Shown in pieces: positions 44,045 to 53,428 of a stretch of DNA of 64,000 nucleotides. This DNA is from Comamonas sp. KCTC 72670 (GTDB lineage: Bacteria; Myxococcota; Myxococcia; Myxococcales; Myxococcaceae). The stretch is taken from the NCBI GenBank assembly GCA_014656495.1, contig BNCN01000006.1, positions 434,001 through 498,000 of the forward strand, in the 5' to 3' direction. The notes below the pieces were generated by a model. That model had not been told where the DNA came from and ran no database searches. It saw nothing but the letters and a program-made list of their open reading frames with translations. The position numbers and the translations under genes were made by a program. How positions within the stretch are numbered: the first letter of the stretch is position 1; each line of letters begins with the position of its first letter.

Positions 44045-45928
44045 TCAGGCGCCGACGCGCAGCGTGGCGGAAGAGTCCAACAACGCTAGACGACGATACC
44101 GGTTTCGAAATTTCACTGCCACCGGTCCGGATTCCTTTTCCGCGAGCGTTCGCGTTTGCAGCCAACCCTCCAGACACGCGGCGGCCAACGCCGGCTCCCA
44201 GGTGTCCAGCGCATGGGCGGAGACCTCTTCGTCCAGCGCATCGAAGACGGCGCGCGCGAGCGAGACGTGTCCCGCATTGGCACACAGCCGTGCCAGCTCC
44301 AATCGGGCGATGAAGCGATTCCGACCCGTGCTGGCGGAGGTCACCGCGAGCTGCAACCGGGTCACCGCGTCGTGGACGCGGCCCTCCGCGAGCAGGCTGC
44401 GGGCTTCCGCTTCCAGGGCCGACGCCTCGGCCGGGGCCACGGCGCCCAGCGAGAGGGGCGCCAGGGCCAGCGGGGTGGCCGCGGCGGCCGGGCCGGCGGC
44501 GGGCACGTTCGCGCGAAGGACCTCGGCGCGCAGCCAGTCCTGGGTGGCCTCGTCGGTGAGCGGGGTGCCCGTATTGGAGCGCAGCGTCTCCACGCCAGTC
44601 ATCCGCCGCAGTTGGATGCCGAGTTCCTGCACCAGCGCGGCGCGGGCGCCCGCATAGGGGGCTCCCAGCCCCTCCAGGGCCATGGCGCTGTAGCGGTGGA
44701 GCGTCAGGGCGAAGCGGTGCCGCGACACGGCGGCTTCGGATTCGTCGAGCAGCTCGCTCCAGCGCTGGTTCTTTGCGAGCACCTCCAGCTTGGCGCTCAG
44801 CGGCTCCGGCAGCGGGGGAATCGCGGTGTTGCCGTTGCCCTGCGGGGTGGGCGGCTGGGACAGGTGCAGCCAAAGCCCCAGGCGGGTGAGCCGGTAGGAG
44901 AGCGGATCCTCGGCGCTGGCGCGGCGCAGCGCCCCGGCGCCGTCCAGCAGCGCGCCACCCACGGTGCGCAGGAAGTCCGTCACGGCCTCCGCGTTGGACA
45001 GGTCTGGCGCGGAGGGAAGCTCAGGCAGGGGCGGAACTTCGACGGGCGGTGTGGCGCGTTGCGGCGTGGCGGCCTTCACCTGCGGGGCAGTGCTGGCTTT
45101 GCCCGCAGGTGGGCTGGGATTGCCTTGGTTCGCGGCGCTGGCCGCAGGCGTGTTGCCTTTGCCCGTGGCGTCAGGCTTTTCGATAGGGGCCTTGCCCGCG
45201 GCGCCGCTGTCGTCCCGCGCGGCGGCGCCTTCCTCTGGCGCGGCGCGGGTGTCCGTGTCGCTCGCGGCGGGGGCCGGGTCCTCGGCCACGGCGACGGTGT
45301 CACCACCTGGCGGGAGCGGCTCCTCGGGCGCGGCGGCGGGAGCCTCGGGCTCGGGCTCCGGTTCGGGCAAACCCGCGCGGAGGCGGGCGATGGCCTCCTG
45401 GAGGGGGCCGAAGGCGGGGCTCATGTCCGGGAAGCGCTCGCGGGAGAGCTGGGACAGCCGCTTCACCGCGACGGAGAGCGCGTCCAGTGTCTCCGCGCTC
45501 ACGGCGGACTGCTCGACGGTGGGCAGGATCCGGCCCAGCCGTTCCACGAACCAGGCCACCGCGTTGGCGCGGCCCCGCAGCCGCTTCAGCTCCGGGAAGA
45601 GGTCGGGCCAGTAGCGCTCCGTGACTTCGGCGAGCACCGCCGCGCCCGTGGCCGCGCCGTCCACGCCTTTCGTGACGTAGAGGCCATAGGCCAGGTACGA
45701 GGCGAGCCAGAGGTCCTTGGTGGTGTGCTTGAGCAGGTCGCTCGCGCCCTCGACGACCTCATCCCAGCGCACGGCCTTGCCGGCCGGGGACTCCAGCTTC
45801 GCCACCTCCATCGCCACGGCTTCGTAGGCGGCGTCGTGCTTCGCCTGGACGCCGGCGGGTGACGCACCCGGCACGGGCTCGAGCCAGGGGAGGGCCCGCT
45901 CGCGAAGCTGTTCGAGGGTCGGCGGCAT
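44045..45928 (-). CDS. tssA: T6SS assembly protein TssA
   Basis: A 627-residue TssA-family protein. ATG 45928 begins MPPTLEQLRERALPWLEPVP. Residues 1-170 form the ImpA_N domain (RWDEVVEGASDLLKHTTKDL, then YWPDLFPELKRLRGRANAVAW), which organises polymerisation at baseplate or sheath end. A long Pro/Ala/Glu low-complexity linker (about 215-330) separates it from a helical C-terminal region that begins around NAEAVTDFLRTVGGALLDGA and holds repeated Ala-rich helices. The linker is unusually long and repetitive. The gene lies 14 bp after the tagF stop and 83 bp before tssB. Confidence 0.9.
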   Translation of the reverse strand: MPPTLEQLRERALPWLEPVPGASPAGVQAKHDAAYEAVAMEVAKLESPAGKAVRWDEVVEGASDLLKHTTKDLWLASYLAYGLYVTKGVDGAATGAAVLAEVTERYWPDLFPELKRLRGRANAVAWFVERLGRILPTVEQSAVSAETLDALSVAVKRLSQLSRERFPDMSPAFGPLQEAIARLRAGLPEPEPEPEAPAAAPEEPLPPGGDTVAVAEDPAPAASDTDTRAAPEEGAAARDDSGAAGKAPIEKPDATGKGNTPAASAANQGNPSPPAGKASTAPQVKAATPQRATPPVEVPPLPELPSAPDLSNAEAVTDFLRTVGGALLDGAGALRRASAEDPLSYRLTRLGLWLHLSQPPTPQGNGNTAIPPLPEPLSAKLEVLAKNQRWSELLDESEAAVSRHRFALTLHRYSAMALEGLGAPYAGARAALVQELGIQLRRMTGVETLRSNTGTPLTDEATQDWLRAEVLRANVPAAGPAAAATPLALAPLSLGAVAPAEASALEAEARSLLAEGRVHDAVTRLQLAVTSASTGRNRFIARLELARLCANAGHVSLARAVFDALDEEVSAHALDTWEPALAAACLEGWLQTRTLAEKESGPVAVKFRNRYRRLALLDSSATLRVGA

Positions 45929-45942
45929 AGGCGTGGCGGGCT

Positions 45943-46875
45943 TCAGCGCGCGAGCGCGCGCAACAGCTGTTCGAGGGTGGTGGAGGGCGCGTCGATGACC
46001 TGCCGCGCGGCGGCCGTGAGCCCCTTGCGCGCGTTGTCGATGGCCGCGGGACGCTCGGTGCGCAGCGGCCAGACCTGCGCGCCCGGGCGGCTGGGCTGCG
46101 CCAGCGCCAGGAAGAGGGCAGGGGAGGCCGCGCCGAGGCTGATGAGCAACCGCGGCCTTTCGCCCTCGGACCAGAAGAGGGCGGGGGGCTGGTGTGCCCA
46201 CTTCAAGAGCCGCGACGACAGCTCCAGCCAGGCCACCGGCCCCACGCGGGCCGACAGCGGACAGTCCAGGGTGACGCCGGCCGGCGACTGCTGCTTGCCG
46301 CGCTCACCCGCGCACGCGGTGAGGAAGGTGTGGATGGCGTAGTAGCGGCCGCCGTCGGGGGTGCCCTCCACCACGGGGCCCAGCAGGTCCACCGTGTGGT
46401 GTTCGGACAACACGGCGTCCAGCAGCCGCTTCGCGACGCTGTAGTCCCCGGGACCGGGCAAGGGCAGCGACGCCGCGTGTTCCAGCAGCTGCGGCACGTC
46501 CAGCTCCGCGGAGGCCTGGGCCAGCGCCCCCGCCGCCCGCATGAAGGGCTGGAAGGCCTCGGGCGTCAGCGCGAGCCTGGAGGCCGCGTCCGCCGAGGGC
46601 ACCTCGGTGAAGACGGCCAGAGGAAAGGAGCGCCCCACGCTGTCCCGGCTGGGCGCCATCAACCCCACCAGCGCTTGTTTCTGCCCGGGGGCGGTGAACA
46701 CGAACGACACGGGCTCCGCGGGCAGCTCCACCCGCGCTCGCTGGGCCCGCTCCACCCCGCCTTCCATCCAGCCGTAGAGCTGAAGCGCGAGCGGCGTGGC
46801 CGCGTTGAAGCGGATGAACTCGGCCTGCCGGGGCGTCTTGCCCAGCAGGCCGATGCGCGACGACGACACCGCCAT
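45943..46875 (-). CDS. tagF: T6SS-associated protein TagF (DUF2094/ImpM)
   Basis: A 310-residue protein beginning MAVSSSRIGLLGKTPRQAEF, the ImpM/TagF N-terminus (GxxGKxPxxxDF-like). SFVFTAPGQKQALVGLMAPS and SRDSVGRSFPLAVFTEVPSA match the family core, where SVGRxxPL is the best-conserved stretch. In other systems TagF is a post-translational repressor of T6SS assembly acting against Fha; no Fha gene is in this window, so its mode here is uncertain. The ATG overlaps the tssM stop (ATGA), showing coupling. The C-terminal part (about 150-310) continues without a recognisable PppA phosphatase fusion. Confidence 0.88.
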   Translation of the reverse strand: MAVSSSRIGLLGKTPRQAEFIRFNAATPLALQLYGWMEGGVERAQRARVELPAEPVSFVFTAPGQKQALVGLMAPSRDSVGRSFPLAVFTEVPSADAASRLALTPEAFQPFMRAAGALAQASAELDVPQLLEHAASLPLPGPGDYSVAKRLLDAVLSEHHTVDLLGPVVEGTPDGGRYYAIHTFLTACAGERGKQQSPAGVTLDCPLSARVGPVAWLELSSRLLKWAHQPPALFWSEGERPRLLISLGAASPALFLALAQPSRPGAQVWPLRTERPAAIDNARKGLTAAARQVIDAPSTTLEQLLRALAR

Positions 46876-49800
46876 CAGTGGACTCCATCCGCCGCGATGG
46901 CCTGCGGCGCGCACTCGCCCTTCCGTGAGATTCCCATGGGCGGTTGCAGGCCCGGGTCGCGGAAGATGGCGAGCAGCTTGGACGTGTTGCCCGCGACGCC
47001 GAAGAAGGGGTTGGCGGTGCGCTCGGGGCGGAAGTCGATGGACACCAGCGCGCCGTTCATCTCCTCGATCTCCCACGTCGCCGTGAAGTAGCGGCCGTCC
47101 GTGCTGGGCTCGATGCGCTTCACGCGCTCGAGCAGGCGGAACAGGCCCCACTCACCCTCGGCCTCCAGCGACGTCTCCGTGGAGCCGTCCGCGCTCTGTA
47201 CGGTGATGCGGGCGCCGAGCTTGCCGGCCTGACCAGGCCAGATCATGGGCTTCCACAACGTGTCCGGGCCGTTGCGGTACGTCTCGTCCGTGCCGTCCAG
47301 CGTGAGGGTGATGGAGGAGATCTGCGAAGCCATCCCGTCCGCGGCGACGCCAGGGCGCAGGCGCACCTGGAAGCGGACCAGGGGGTCCACCGTGTCGCCA
47401 CCGGGGAAGAGCGTGGTGGACAGCGCGCCCGTCTTCTCCAGGAAGGCGAGCAGGTCCGGGCGGTACATGACGCCGCCGGACGAGGTGAACTCCCACCGGC
47501 GGCCCGTGGCCACCACGTCCTCCAGGAGCTGCTCCTTCACGAACTTGCGCACCTGGCCGCCCTCGGGGCGCAGGAACTCGGCGACCTCGGGCAGCGGGGC
47601 GTCCGCCTGCGACGTGCGGTCGAACGGGTACTTGCCCTTGAAGGCGTGGCTCCACGGCAGCACCACCTGGTCGTGCCACAGCTTGCTCTTGTTGCAGGCC
47701 ACGCCCACGAACACCACCGAGCGCATCTCCTGGAACGGCGGGAGCAGCAGCCGCTCGAAGATGGCGACGTTGTCCGTCTGCTTGCGCACCATCATCTCCA
47801 CGTTGTTGCGGGTGGACTCGATCTTGTCGAGCAGCAGGCCGGACTCGGCGGGCTTGTCCTTCACCGCCAGCAGCGTCGTCTGGACCGTGGCGAGCTGGTC
47901 CTCGTAGGAGTCCAGCGCCGTCAGCGACTCCTCGCCGTCCTCCGTCTTGGAGGCCTCCGTCGCGAAGCGGATGAGCGAGGCGAACTCCCGCTCCACGTCG
48001 CGAGCCGTGACCTCCTGGGCGCCGGACGGTGAGTTGGCGTTCAAGAGCTCCCGCCGCTGGGGGACGGCCTTCTCGGGCTCGGACCCGAACAACTGGCCCG
48101 CCCTCGCCAGGATGCCCGTCGCCGCCTGCGGCGTCGTCAAGGACTGCTTGTCGAGCTGCACGTTGTACGTGAGCGCGCGGAACAACCTGCCGTAGGGCTT
48201 GGGCTTGCCGCGCGTCAGGTTCGTCAGCAGGCTCTCCATCTGCGTCAGGTTCTCCGGCGCCTGCACCCGGATGGAGCCGAGGAAGTCCCTCCACTCCTGG
48301 GTGTAGGCCTCGAAGTAGCGCGTGCGCAGCTCGCGGCGCGAGCTGACCGTGTCCACCTTCTCGTCGCGGTCGAGCACCCACGACTGCTGGTCCTGGAACG
48401 CCATCTCCAGCCGCTCTCGGATGACGTCGTCGTAGGCCTTGCGCGTGAAGGCGCCCCGCACCCGCGCGGACGCGTTCATCTGCGGCACCGAGCCCACGAG
48501 CTGCTCCAGGGTCACGTCCGGGTACGCGCCGCTCATGTTGGCCACCAATTGCGCCAGCTCCAGCCGGACCAGGGGCACGTTGTTGAGGGAGCGTCGCGCC
48601 GACTGCACCACGCCGTTGACGCGGCCGTAGGCGATGCGCTGGTCGCGGGCGGGCTTCTGCTCCTCCGGCAGCATCTGCTCGTTGGCGAGCATCAGCAGGA
48701 ACGTCTCCGCGTGGTTCGCCACGGCCCGCTCGTCCACCGAGTCACCGCGCACGCGCTTCCAGTGCTTGACGATTTCGTCCTGGAGCCATTTGCGCTGCGT
48801 CTCGTCCAGCTCGGGCTCGCGGGGGTCGCGCGGCGTCGTCACCAGCAGGTACATCTTCAGGTCGTCGAAGTACTGGCGGTAGGCGTCGAAGTGCTTGCTG
48901 TAGTCGTCGTCGCTGCGCACCGTCAGCAGGTCCGGGTTCTTCCCGAAGGTGTCCAGGCGCTGCTGGATGAGGTCGAACTGCTTGCCCAGCAGCACCCGGC
49001 GCAGGGCCGCGTTGTAGAACTGGCGCGCCTGGGGCAGCAGCTTCTGCCCCTGGTAGAGGCCGAAGCGCATGAACACCGGGGCGCTGCCCTTCTCGTACTC
49101 GGTCAGCTCCTGCAGCCGGTTGCGGAGGGGAATCAGGTCCTCGACGCGGCGGATGTCGTCGCGCGGGTCCAGGTTCACCTGGGTGATGGCCTCGGTGACG
49201 GACTCCGCCAGGGTGCGGTTCTTGAAGAAGGAGACGGTGGGCAGCGACAGCAGCAGCGCCGTGGCCACGGAGGCGGCGCTGGCCAGAATCAGCCGCTGCC
49301 GGCGCACCCGCGCTTCCTCCAGCGAGCTGCGCACCGCCACCTGCTGGTCCTGGAACATCACCTTGGTGAAGACGTCCCAGAGGAAGTAGCTGCGGCCGTC
49401 GGTGGCGCCTTCCGTCTGCGCCCGGCCGTTGGTGCTGCCGAAGATCTCCGCCGCGGACGGGGCCACCTTGTCCGTGGCGCGCAGCTCCTGGGTGCCGCTG
49501 TTGAAGTACAGGCCGCGGAAGACGGGCGTGTCCTGGAACACGTTCTCCATGAAGAGCGGCTGGAGGAACTCCGCCAGGTTCTTCCGGAGCGCGTCGAACT
49601 TCTGCGGGAAGCTGTAGATGTTCTCGCGCGTCTCCAGCCGGCGCTCCTGGCCCAGCCGACGCAGCGAGCGCTGCTCCAGCACGGAGAGCATCTCGTCGAA
49701 GCGCTCGCGGAACAGGTCCGTGCTCGCCTCGCGCTGCTGGTCCAGCGGCACCGTGAAGCCCCAGATCTGCCCGCGCTCCACGCGCGACAGGTCGGAGAAC

Positions 49801-50570
49801 ATCTCCACGAACCCGGGCAGCAGGTCGCACTTGGTGATCATCACGTAGACGGGCACCAGCATCTTGAGCCGGGCGGTGATTTCATCCAGGCGCTCGCGGA
49901 TGGTCTGCCCCATCTCGCCCACGGCCTGTGGGTCCGCGTTCAGCAGCTCGCTGACGCTGATGGCCACGATGAGGCCGTTGATGGGACGGCCGGGGCGGTG
50001 CTTCGCCACCGTGTCGAGGAAGGCCAGCCACTCCGGCCGGTCTTCCTCCGCGCTGGTGTAGCGGCCCGCCGTGTCCAGCAGCACGGCCTCGTTGGTCAGC
50101 CACCAGTCGCAGTTGCGCGTGCCACCCACGCCGCGCACGCCGCCGCGCGCGGAGAGGTAGGGGAACTTGAGCCCGGAGTTGCGCAGCGCGGTGCTCTTGC
50201 CCGCGCCCGGAGGTCCGACGATGAGGTACCAGGGCAGCACCGCCAGCGCGTCCTTGCCGCCGCGCGCCAGCTTGGATGCCTTGAGGGACTCCACCGCCTT
50301 GGTGAACTCGGCCTGCATGGCCTTGATTTCGGGCTGCAGGTCCGGCCGCACCGTGGTGGCCTGCTCATCCGCCTGCGCCGCCAGCGCGCCCTCCAGCTTC
50401 TTGGCGGCGGCGCGCGCGCGGATGCGCTTGATGACCCACACGATGCCCACGGCCAGCAGGCCCGCCAGCGCGGCGATGATGGCCGCCTGCTGGACGGTGA
50501 AGCCCAGGTAGCTCAGCAGGGCGAACATCGGCGCCCCGATGCCCAACAGCGGTAACAGGTACGCCATCAC
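46875..50570 (-). CDS. tssM: T6SS inner-membrane protein TssM (IcmF)
   Basis: A 1231-residue IcmF-family protein spanning the inner membrane and reaching to the outer membrane complex. Two N-terminal spans (about 3-20 and 28-47) precede a cytoplasmic NTPase-like domain with an intact Walker A, GPPGAGKST near residue 119, and DTAGRYTSAEEDRPEW near 165. A third span lies near 432 (ASAASVATALLLSLPTVSFF). The large periplasmic part ends with the IcmF C-terminal beta domain (GQAGKLGARITVQSADGSTE). The frame lies downstream of tssL with a 4-base overlap and upstream of tagF. Together with TssL and TssJ it forms the envelope-spanning complex. Confidence 0.95.
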   Translation of the reverse strand: MMAYLLPLLGIGAPMFALLSYLGFTVQQAAIIAALAGLLAVGIVWVIKRIRARAAAKKLEGALAAQADEQATTVRPDLQPEIKAMQAEFTKAVESLKASKLARGGKDALAVLPWYLIVGPPGAGKSTALRNSGLKFPYLSARGGVRGVGGTRNCDWWLTNEAVLLDTAGRYTSAEEDRPEWLAFLDTVAKHRPGRPINGLIVAISVSELLNADPQAVGEMGQTIRERLDEITARLKMLVPVYVMITKCDLLPGFVEMFSDLSRVERGQIWGFTVPLDQQREASTDLFRERFDEMLSVLEQRSLRRLGQERRLETRENIYSFPQKFDALRKNLAEFLQPLFMENVFQDTPVFRGLYFNSGTQELRATDKVAPSAAEIFGSTNGRAQTEGATDGRSYFLWDVFTKVMFQDQQVAVRSSLEEARVRRQRLILASAASVATALLLSLPTVSFFKNRTLAESVTEAITQVNLDPRDDIRRVEDLIPLRNRLQELTEYEKGSAPVFMRFGLYQGQKLLPQARQFYNAALRRVLLGKQFDLIQQRLDTFGKNPDLLTVRSDDDYSKHFDAYRQYFDDLKMYLLVTTPRDPREPELDETQRKWLQDEIVKHWKRVRGDSVDERAVANHAETFLLMLANEQMLPEEQKPARDQRIAYGRVNGVVQSARRSLNNVPLVRLELAQLVANMSGAYPDVTLEQLVGSVPQMNASARVRGAFTRKAYDDVIRERLEMAFQDQQSWVLDRDEKVDTVSSRRELRTRYFEAYTQEWRDFLGSIRVQAPENLTQMESLLTNLTRGKPKPYGRLFRALTYNVQLDKQSLTTPQAATGILARAGQLFGSEPEKAVPQRRELLNANSPSGAQEVTARDVEREFASLIRFATEASKTEDGEESLTALDSYEDQLATVQTTLLAVKDKPAESGLLLDKIESTRNNVEMMVRKQTDNVAIFERLLLPPFQEMRSVVFVGVACNKSKLWHDQVVLPWSHAFKGKYPFDRTSQADAPLPEVAEFLRPEGGQVRKFVKEQLLEDVVATGRRWEFTSSGGVMYRPDLLAFLEKTGALSTTLFPGGDTVDPLVRFQVRLRPGVAADGMASQISSITLTLDGTDETYRNGPDTLWKPMIWPGQAGKLGARITVQSADGSTETSLEAEGEWGLFRLLERVKRIEPSTDGRYFTATWEIEEMNGALVSIDFRPERTANPFFGVAGNTSKLLAIFRDPGLQPPMGISRKGECAPQAIAADGVH

Positions 50571-51283
50571 TGCGCCCCTTCCGTCGCCGGCTTCTGACTG
50601 GCGCTGGTGGCGATGTTGCGCGCCGAGTGGACCTCGATGCGGCTGCGCAGCTCGCCAATCTTGTCGTTCATGAAGAACTGCAGCACGCCGTAGAAGAGCA
50701 CGGCCACCGCGAGCGCCGCCGCGGAGATGCCCAACGTCGACACCTTCTTGTGCTTGGAGAGCAGGGACTCGGTGGGCCGGTCACCGTGCGGAGACAGCAC
50801 GTCGAAGTCGAAGGGCCGCGCGCGCTCCAGGTCCTTCTGCACCGTGTCGATGAGCGTCATCAGCTCCAGCTCGCCGCCGCGGATGCGGTAGCGGCCCTGG
50901 AAGCCGAAGAGCATGCACAGGTAGTAGACCCGCAGCACCTCGTGCCGGTGCGGGTCCTTGCGCACGATGTTGAGGCGCGCGAAGAAGCCGTCACCGGCGA
51001 CGTTCTCGTTGAAGTAGTGGAGCTGCAGGGGCATCCACAGCTGCCGGTACTCCTCGGGCCGGCCCAGGACGATCTCGTCGATGAGCGCGACCAGCGCGTA
51101 GGCCATGTCCTGGGCGTCCTGATGGCTGAAGCCCAGCACGGCGGCGCGCCGCAGCGTCTCATCCACCACGCCGCGCAGCCGGTGGTGCAGCGTCTCGGGC
51201 GGGGGCACCGCCGAGGCCTCCGAATTGCGCAGCTGGATGGCGGCGTCGAAACAGTCCTTGGTGGCTTCGGTGACTCGGTCCAT
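50567..51283 (-). CDS. tssL: T6SS inner-membrane protein TssL (DotU)
   Basis: A 238-residue DotU-family protein. The cytoplasmic hook domain (about 1-180) contains DTVQKDLERARPFDFDVLSP near its end and earlier AQDMAYALVALIDEIVLGRP, with the family motif YxLxALxDExVL. One C-terminal span (about 190-211, ISAAALAVAVLFYGVLQFFM) anchors it. There is no periplasmic OmpA/peptidoglycan-binding extension, so wall anchoring must come from another protein. It overlaps tssM by four bases and lies 15 bp after the tssK stop. Confidence 0.93.
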   Translation of the reverse strand: MDRVTEATKDCFDAAIQLRNSEASAVPPPETLHHRLRGVVDETLRRAAVLGFSHQDAQDMAYALVALIDEIVLGRPEEYRQLWMPLQLHYFNENVAGDGFFARLNIVRKDPHRHEVLRVYYLCMLFGFQGRYRIRGGELELMTLIDTVQKDLERARPFDFDVLSPHGDRPTESLLSKHKKVSTLGISAAALAVAVLFYGVLQFFMNDKIGELRSRIEVHSARNIATSASQKPATEGAQ

Positions 51284-51298
51284 GGGCGGCTCGGGGCG

Positions 51299-52666
51299 TC
51301 AGCGATTGGCGGTGGGAACCGCGAGCAGTTCCACGGTCGTTCGGCTCGCGTCGAACGGCTGCGGCAGGTAGATGGCGAGGTTCCGGTCGCGCATCACGTT
51401 CCGCCAGTAGCCGTCGTTCATCGAAAGGCTGAAGTACACGGTGCCCGGCTGCACCGGAATCTCCGGCGGCGGGCGGTACGTCACCGACAGCGGCACGCCC
51501 GGGGCGGCGGCCTGCACCAGCGCGCGGATGTCCTCCCACGCGGCCACCTTGGACAGCTTGGGCAGCTGCTCGGCCACCACGCGCTCGGGCAGCTCGCTGC
51601 GCACCGCGAGGATGAAGTGACCGCAGCGCTCCAGCCGCTCGTCCTCCAGCCGTCCGCGGAACATGCCGTCGGTGCCCGCCGGCAGCTCCACCGACAGGCA
51701 CTGCTCCAGCGCCACCGAGCGCATCAGCTCGGAGAGGCGGCGGAACAGCTCCTCGAAGGTGCCGCGCAGGTTGGTGAACTGGAAGGCCGGCAGCGTGGAC
51801 GGGTCCGCGTTGGCGGAGAAGGTGCACAGCTGCCCCGCGCACTGCGCCAGCGCCAGGTACAAGTCCCGGGGCCGCAGGTTGCCCGCGTCCAGCGCGTGCT
51901 GCAGGAAGGGGATGGTGCCGTTGAGCGCGTTGAGCTCCAAAAAGAGCGTCACGTCGCCCGCGGTGAACTCCAGCGAGGACGCGTCGCGGTGCCGCCGCCG
52001 CGAGGCGAGCTGGCGCTGCTTGGACACCATGAGCCGCAGCATCGTGCGCAGCTCGTTCATGATGAACGCGGACGCGTCGATGCGCAGGCACGAGGGGATG
52101 AAGGACTCGACGAGCGTCAGGTTGCCGGAGCGATCCCTCGACAGCTCGCACAGCTTGATGGCCTCGAAGTCGTCCCGCGGCTCGGTGCCGAAGAGCAGCC
52201 GCACGTTGCGCTGTCCGAACGCCACCTGCGAGATGGAGGTGGACGCCGTCAGGTCGCTGACGGGCCGTGAGGCGGGCGAATAGCGCGGGCTGTTGCCCAG
52301 CCGCTCACCGCTGCCGAAGCTCTCCACGCCGCTTCGCTCGCGCGGCACGCCCAGGAACACGTCCAGGGTGCGCTGCGCGGGCGGGAAGTAGCCGTCCGCG
52401 GGCCGCGCCGGCGGGGCCTCCGCGTCACCTGCTTCGAAAGAGACGGGGAGCCCGTCGGGGAGGACGCCCACGAAGTGGGAGAGCTGCACCTGGCCGGCGC
52501 GCAGCGCCTCCATGTCCAGCTCCAGCGCCACGACGCCCCACGGATAGGGCTCGAGCGAGGCCAGGCGCTGGTCCAGCAGCTGCTCGTGGTAGAGGTCCTG
52601 CTGCTGGAGGTGGTGGGGGCTCATGAACATGCCCTCCGACCACACGACACGCTGCACGGACTTCAT
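51299..52666 (-). CDS. tssK: T6SS baseplate-membrane connector TssK
   Basis: A 455-residue TssK (VasE/ImpJ) protein with the diagnostic N-terminus VVWSEGMFMSPHHLQQQDLY, followed by YPWGVVALELDMEALRAGQV. The shaft and head domains follow, with FGQRNVRLLFGTEPRDDFEA near 150 and the C-terminal membrane-complex binding part (LSMNDGYWRNVMRDRNLAIY). It joins baseplate wedges to TssL/TssM. The ATG overlaps the tssJ stop by four bases. Confidence 0.95.
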   Translation of the reverse strand: MKSVQRVVWSEGMFMSPHHLQQQDLYHEQLLDQRLASLEPYPWGVVALELDMEALRAGQVQLSHFVGVLPDGLPVSFEAGDAEAPPARPADGYFPPAQRTLDVFLGVPRERSGVESFGSGERLGNSPRYSPASRPVSDLTASTSISQVAFGQRNVRLLFGTEPRDDFEAIKLCELSRDRSGNLTLVESFIPSCLRIDASAFIMNELRTMLRLMVSKQRQLASRRRHRDASSLEFTAGDVTLFLELNALNGTIPFLQHALDAGNLRPRDLYLALAQCAGQLCTFSANADPSTLPAFQFTNLRGTFEELFRRLSELMRSVALEQCLSVELPAGTDGMFRGRLEDERLERCGHFILAVRSELPERVVAEQLPKLSKVAAWEDIRALVQAAAPGVPLSVTYRPPPEIPVQPGTVYFSLSMNDGYWRNVMRDRNLAIYLPQPFDASRTTVELLAVPTANR

Positions 52667-53310
52667 ACACCTCTCCGCGGCGACGCGGTGTCGCCAGCTT
52701 GGGGTTGGATGCGGGGCTCCGGCGCCTGCGTCATGGGCCGGTGCATCAAGTCGATTTGATAGCCTTGCAGCCGGTAGCGGTAGACGTCGTCTCCCGCCTT
52801 CGGGTCGCCCTGGTCACCGGCGGGGCGCTCCACGCAGCGCGCCTCCTCCACCACGGGCAACACCGCCACCGTGCGCCACGAGTAACCCAGGGGCTGCCGG
52901 AAGTGCCCCATGGCCATGACGAAGCGCGCCTTGGGATCACGCTGCACCCAGCGCTTCACCTGCCGGCCCGGGGGAATCACCACCTCGGCCACCTGGAGCA
53001 GGTCCTCCTTGAGGAACTCCTCCGGCTTGCCCCACAGGTCCTTGAAGCCCGCGCGCTCCAACCGGACGCTGTCCTTGAGCTGGACGATCTGCACCACGGT
53101 GGGCAGCGAGCGTCCGCGGGCATCCGGGTTGAGCTGCTCCGACGCATCCACCACCACCTGGAACGGTGGCGGCGTCTCACACGCCTGGGGCACGCGCTTC
53201 ACGCAGCCCGCGCTCCCGCTCAAGGCGGCCGCGAGCGCGATGACCACACCCCACCGAAGGTTCCGGCCCGTCTTCCCCTCCCGGCCGGCGCCTGTGTGTC
53301 CTAGCGCCAA
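52663..53310 (-). CDS. tssJ: T6SS outer-membrane lipoprotein TssJ
   Basis: A 215-residue lipoprotein. The signal reads LRWGVVIALAAALSGSAGC, the last residue being the acylated cysteine. The mature domain is a transthyretin-like beta sandwich as in TssJ: FQVVVDASEQLNPDARGRSL, PTVVQIVQLKDSVRLERAGF and GHFRQPLGYSWRTVAVLPVV are typical (the LPxVVxxYQLxD-like strand is conserved). TTG 53310 is taken as the start because AAGGA precedes it at good spacing and the signal has a normal n-region; the GTG at WGVV would leave it without a positively charged end. It tethers TssM to the outer membrane. It lies 118 bp downstream of vgrG and overlaps tssK. Confidence 0.85.
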   Translation of the reverse strand: MALGHTGAGREGKTGRNLRWGVVIALAAALSGSAGCVKRVPQACETPPPFQVVVDASEQLNPDARGRSLPTVVQIVQLKDSVRLERAGFKDLWGKPEEFLKEDLLQVAEVVIPPGRQVKRWVQRDPKARFVMAMGHFRQPLGYSWRTVAVLPVVEEARCVERPAGDQGDPKAGDDVYRYRLQGYQIDLMHRPMTQAPEPRIQPQAGDTASPRRGV

Positions 53311-53428
53311 GATTCGTATTCCTTGAAAGAACGCACGGACCGTTGGAACGTCCGTGCGAAGCGTAAACTGCCAGACAGGACGGACAGGATTCAAGCCACA
53401 CCCCCAGTGGCCGGCCCCCTGCTTGCTC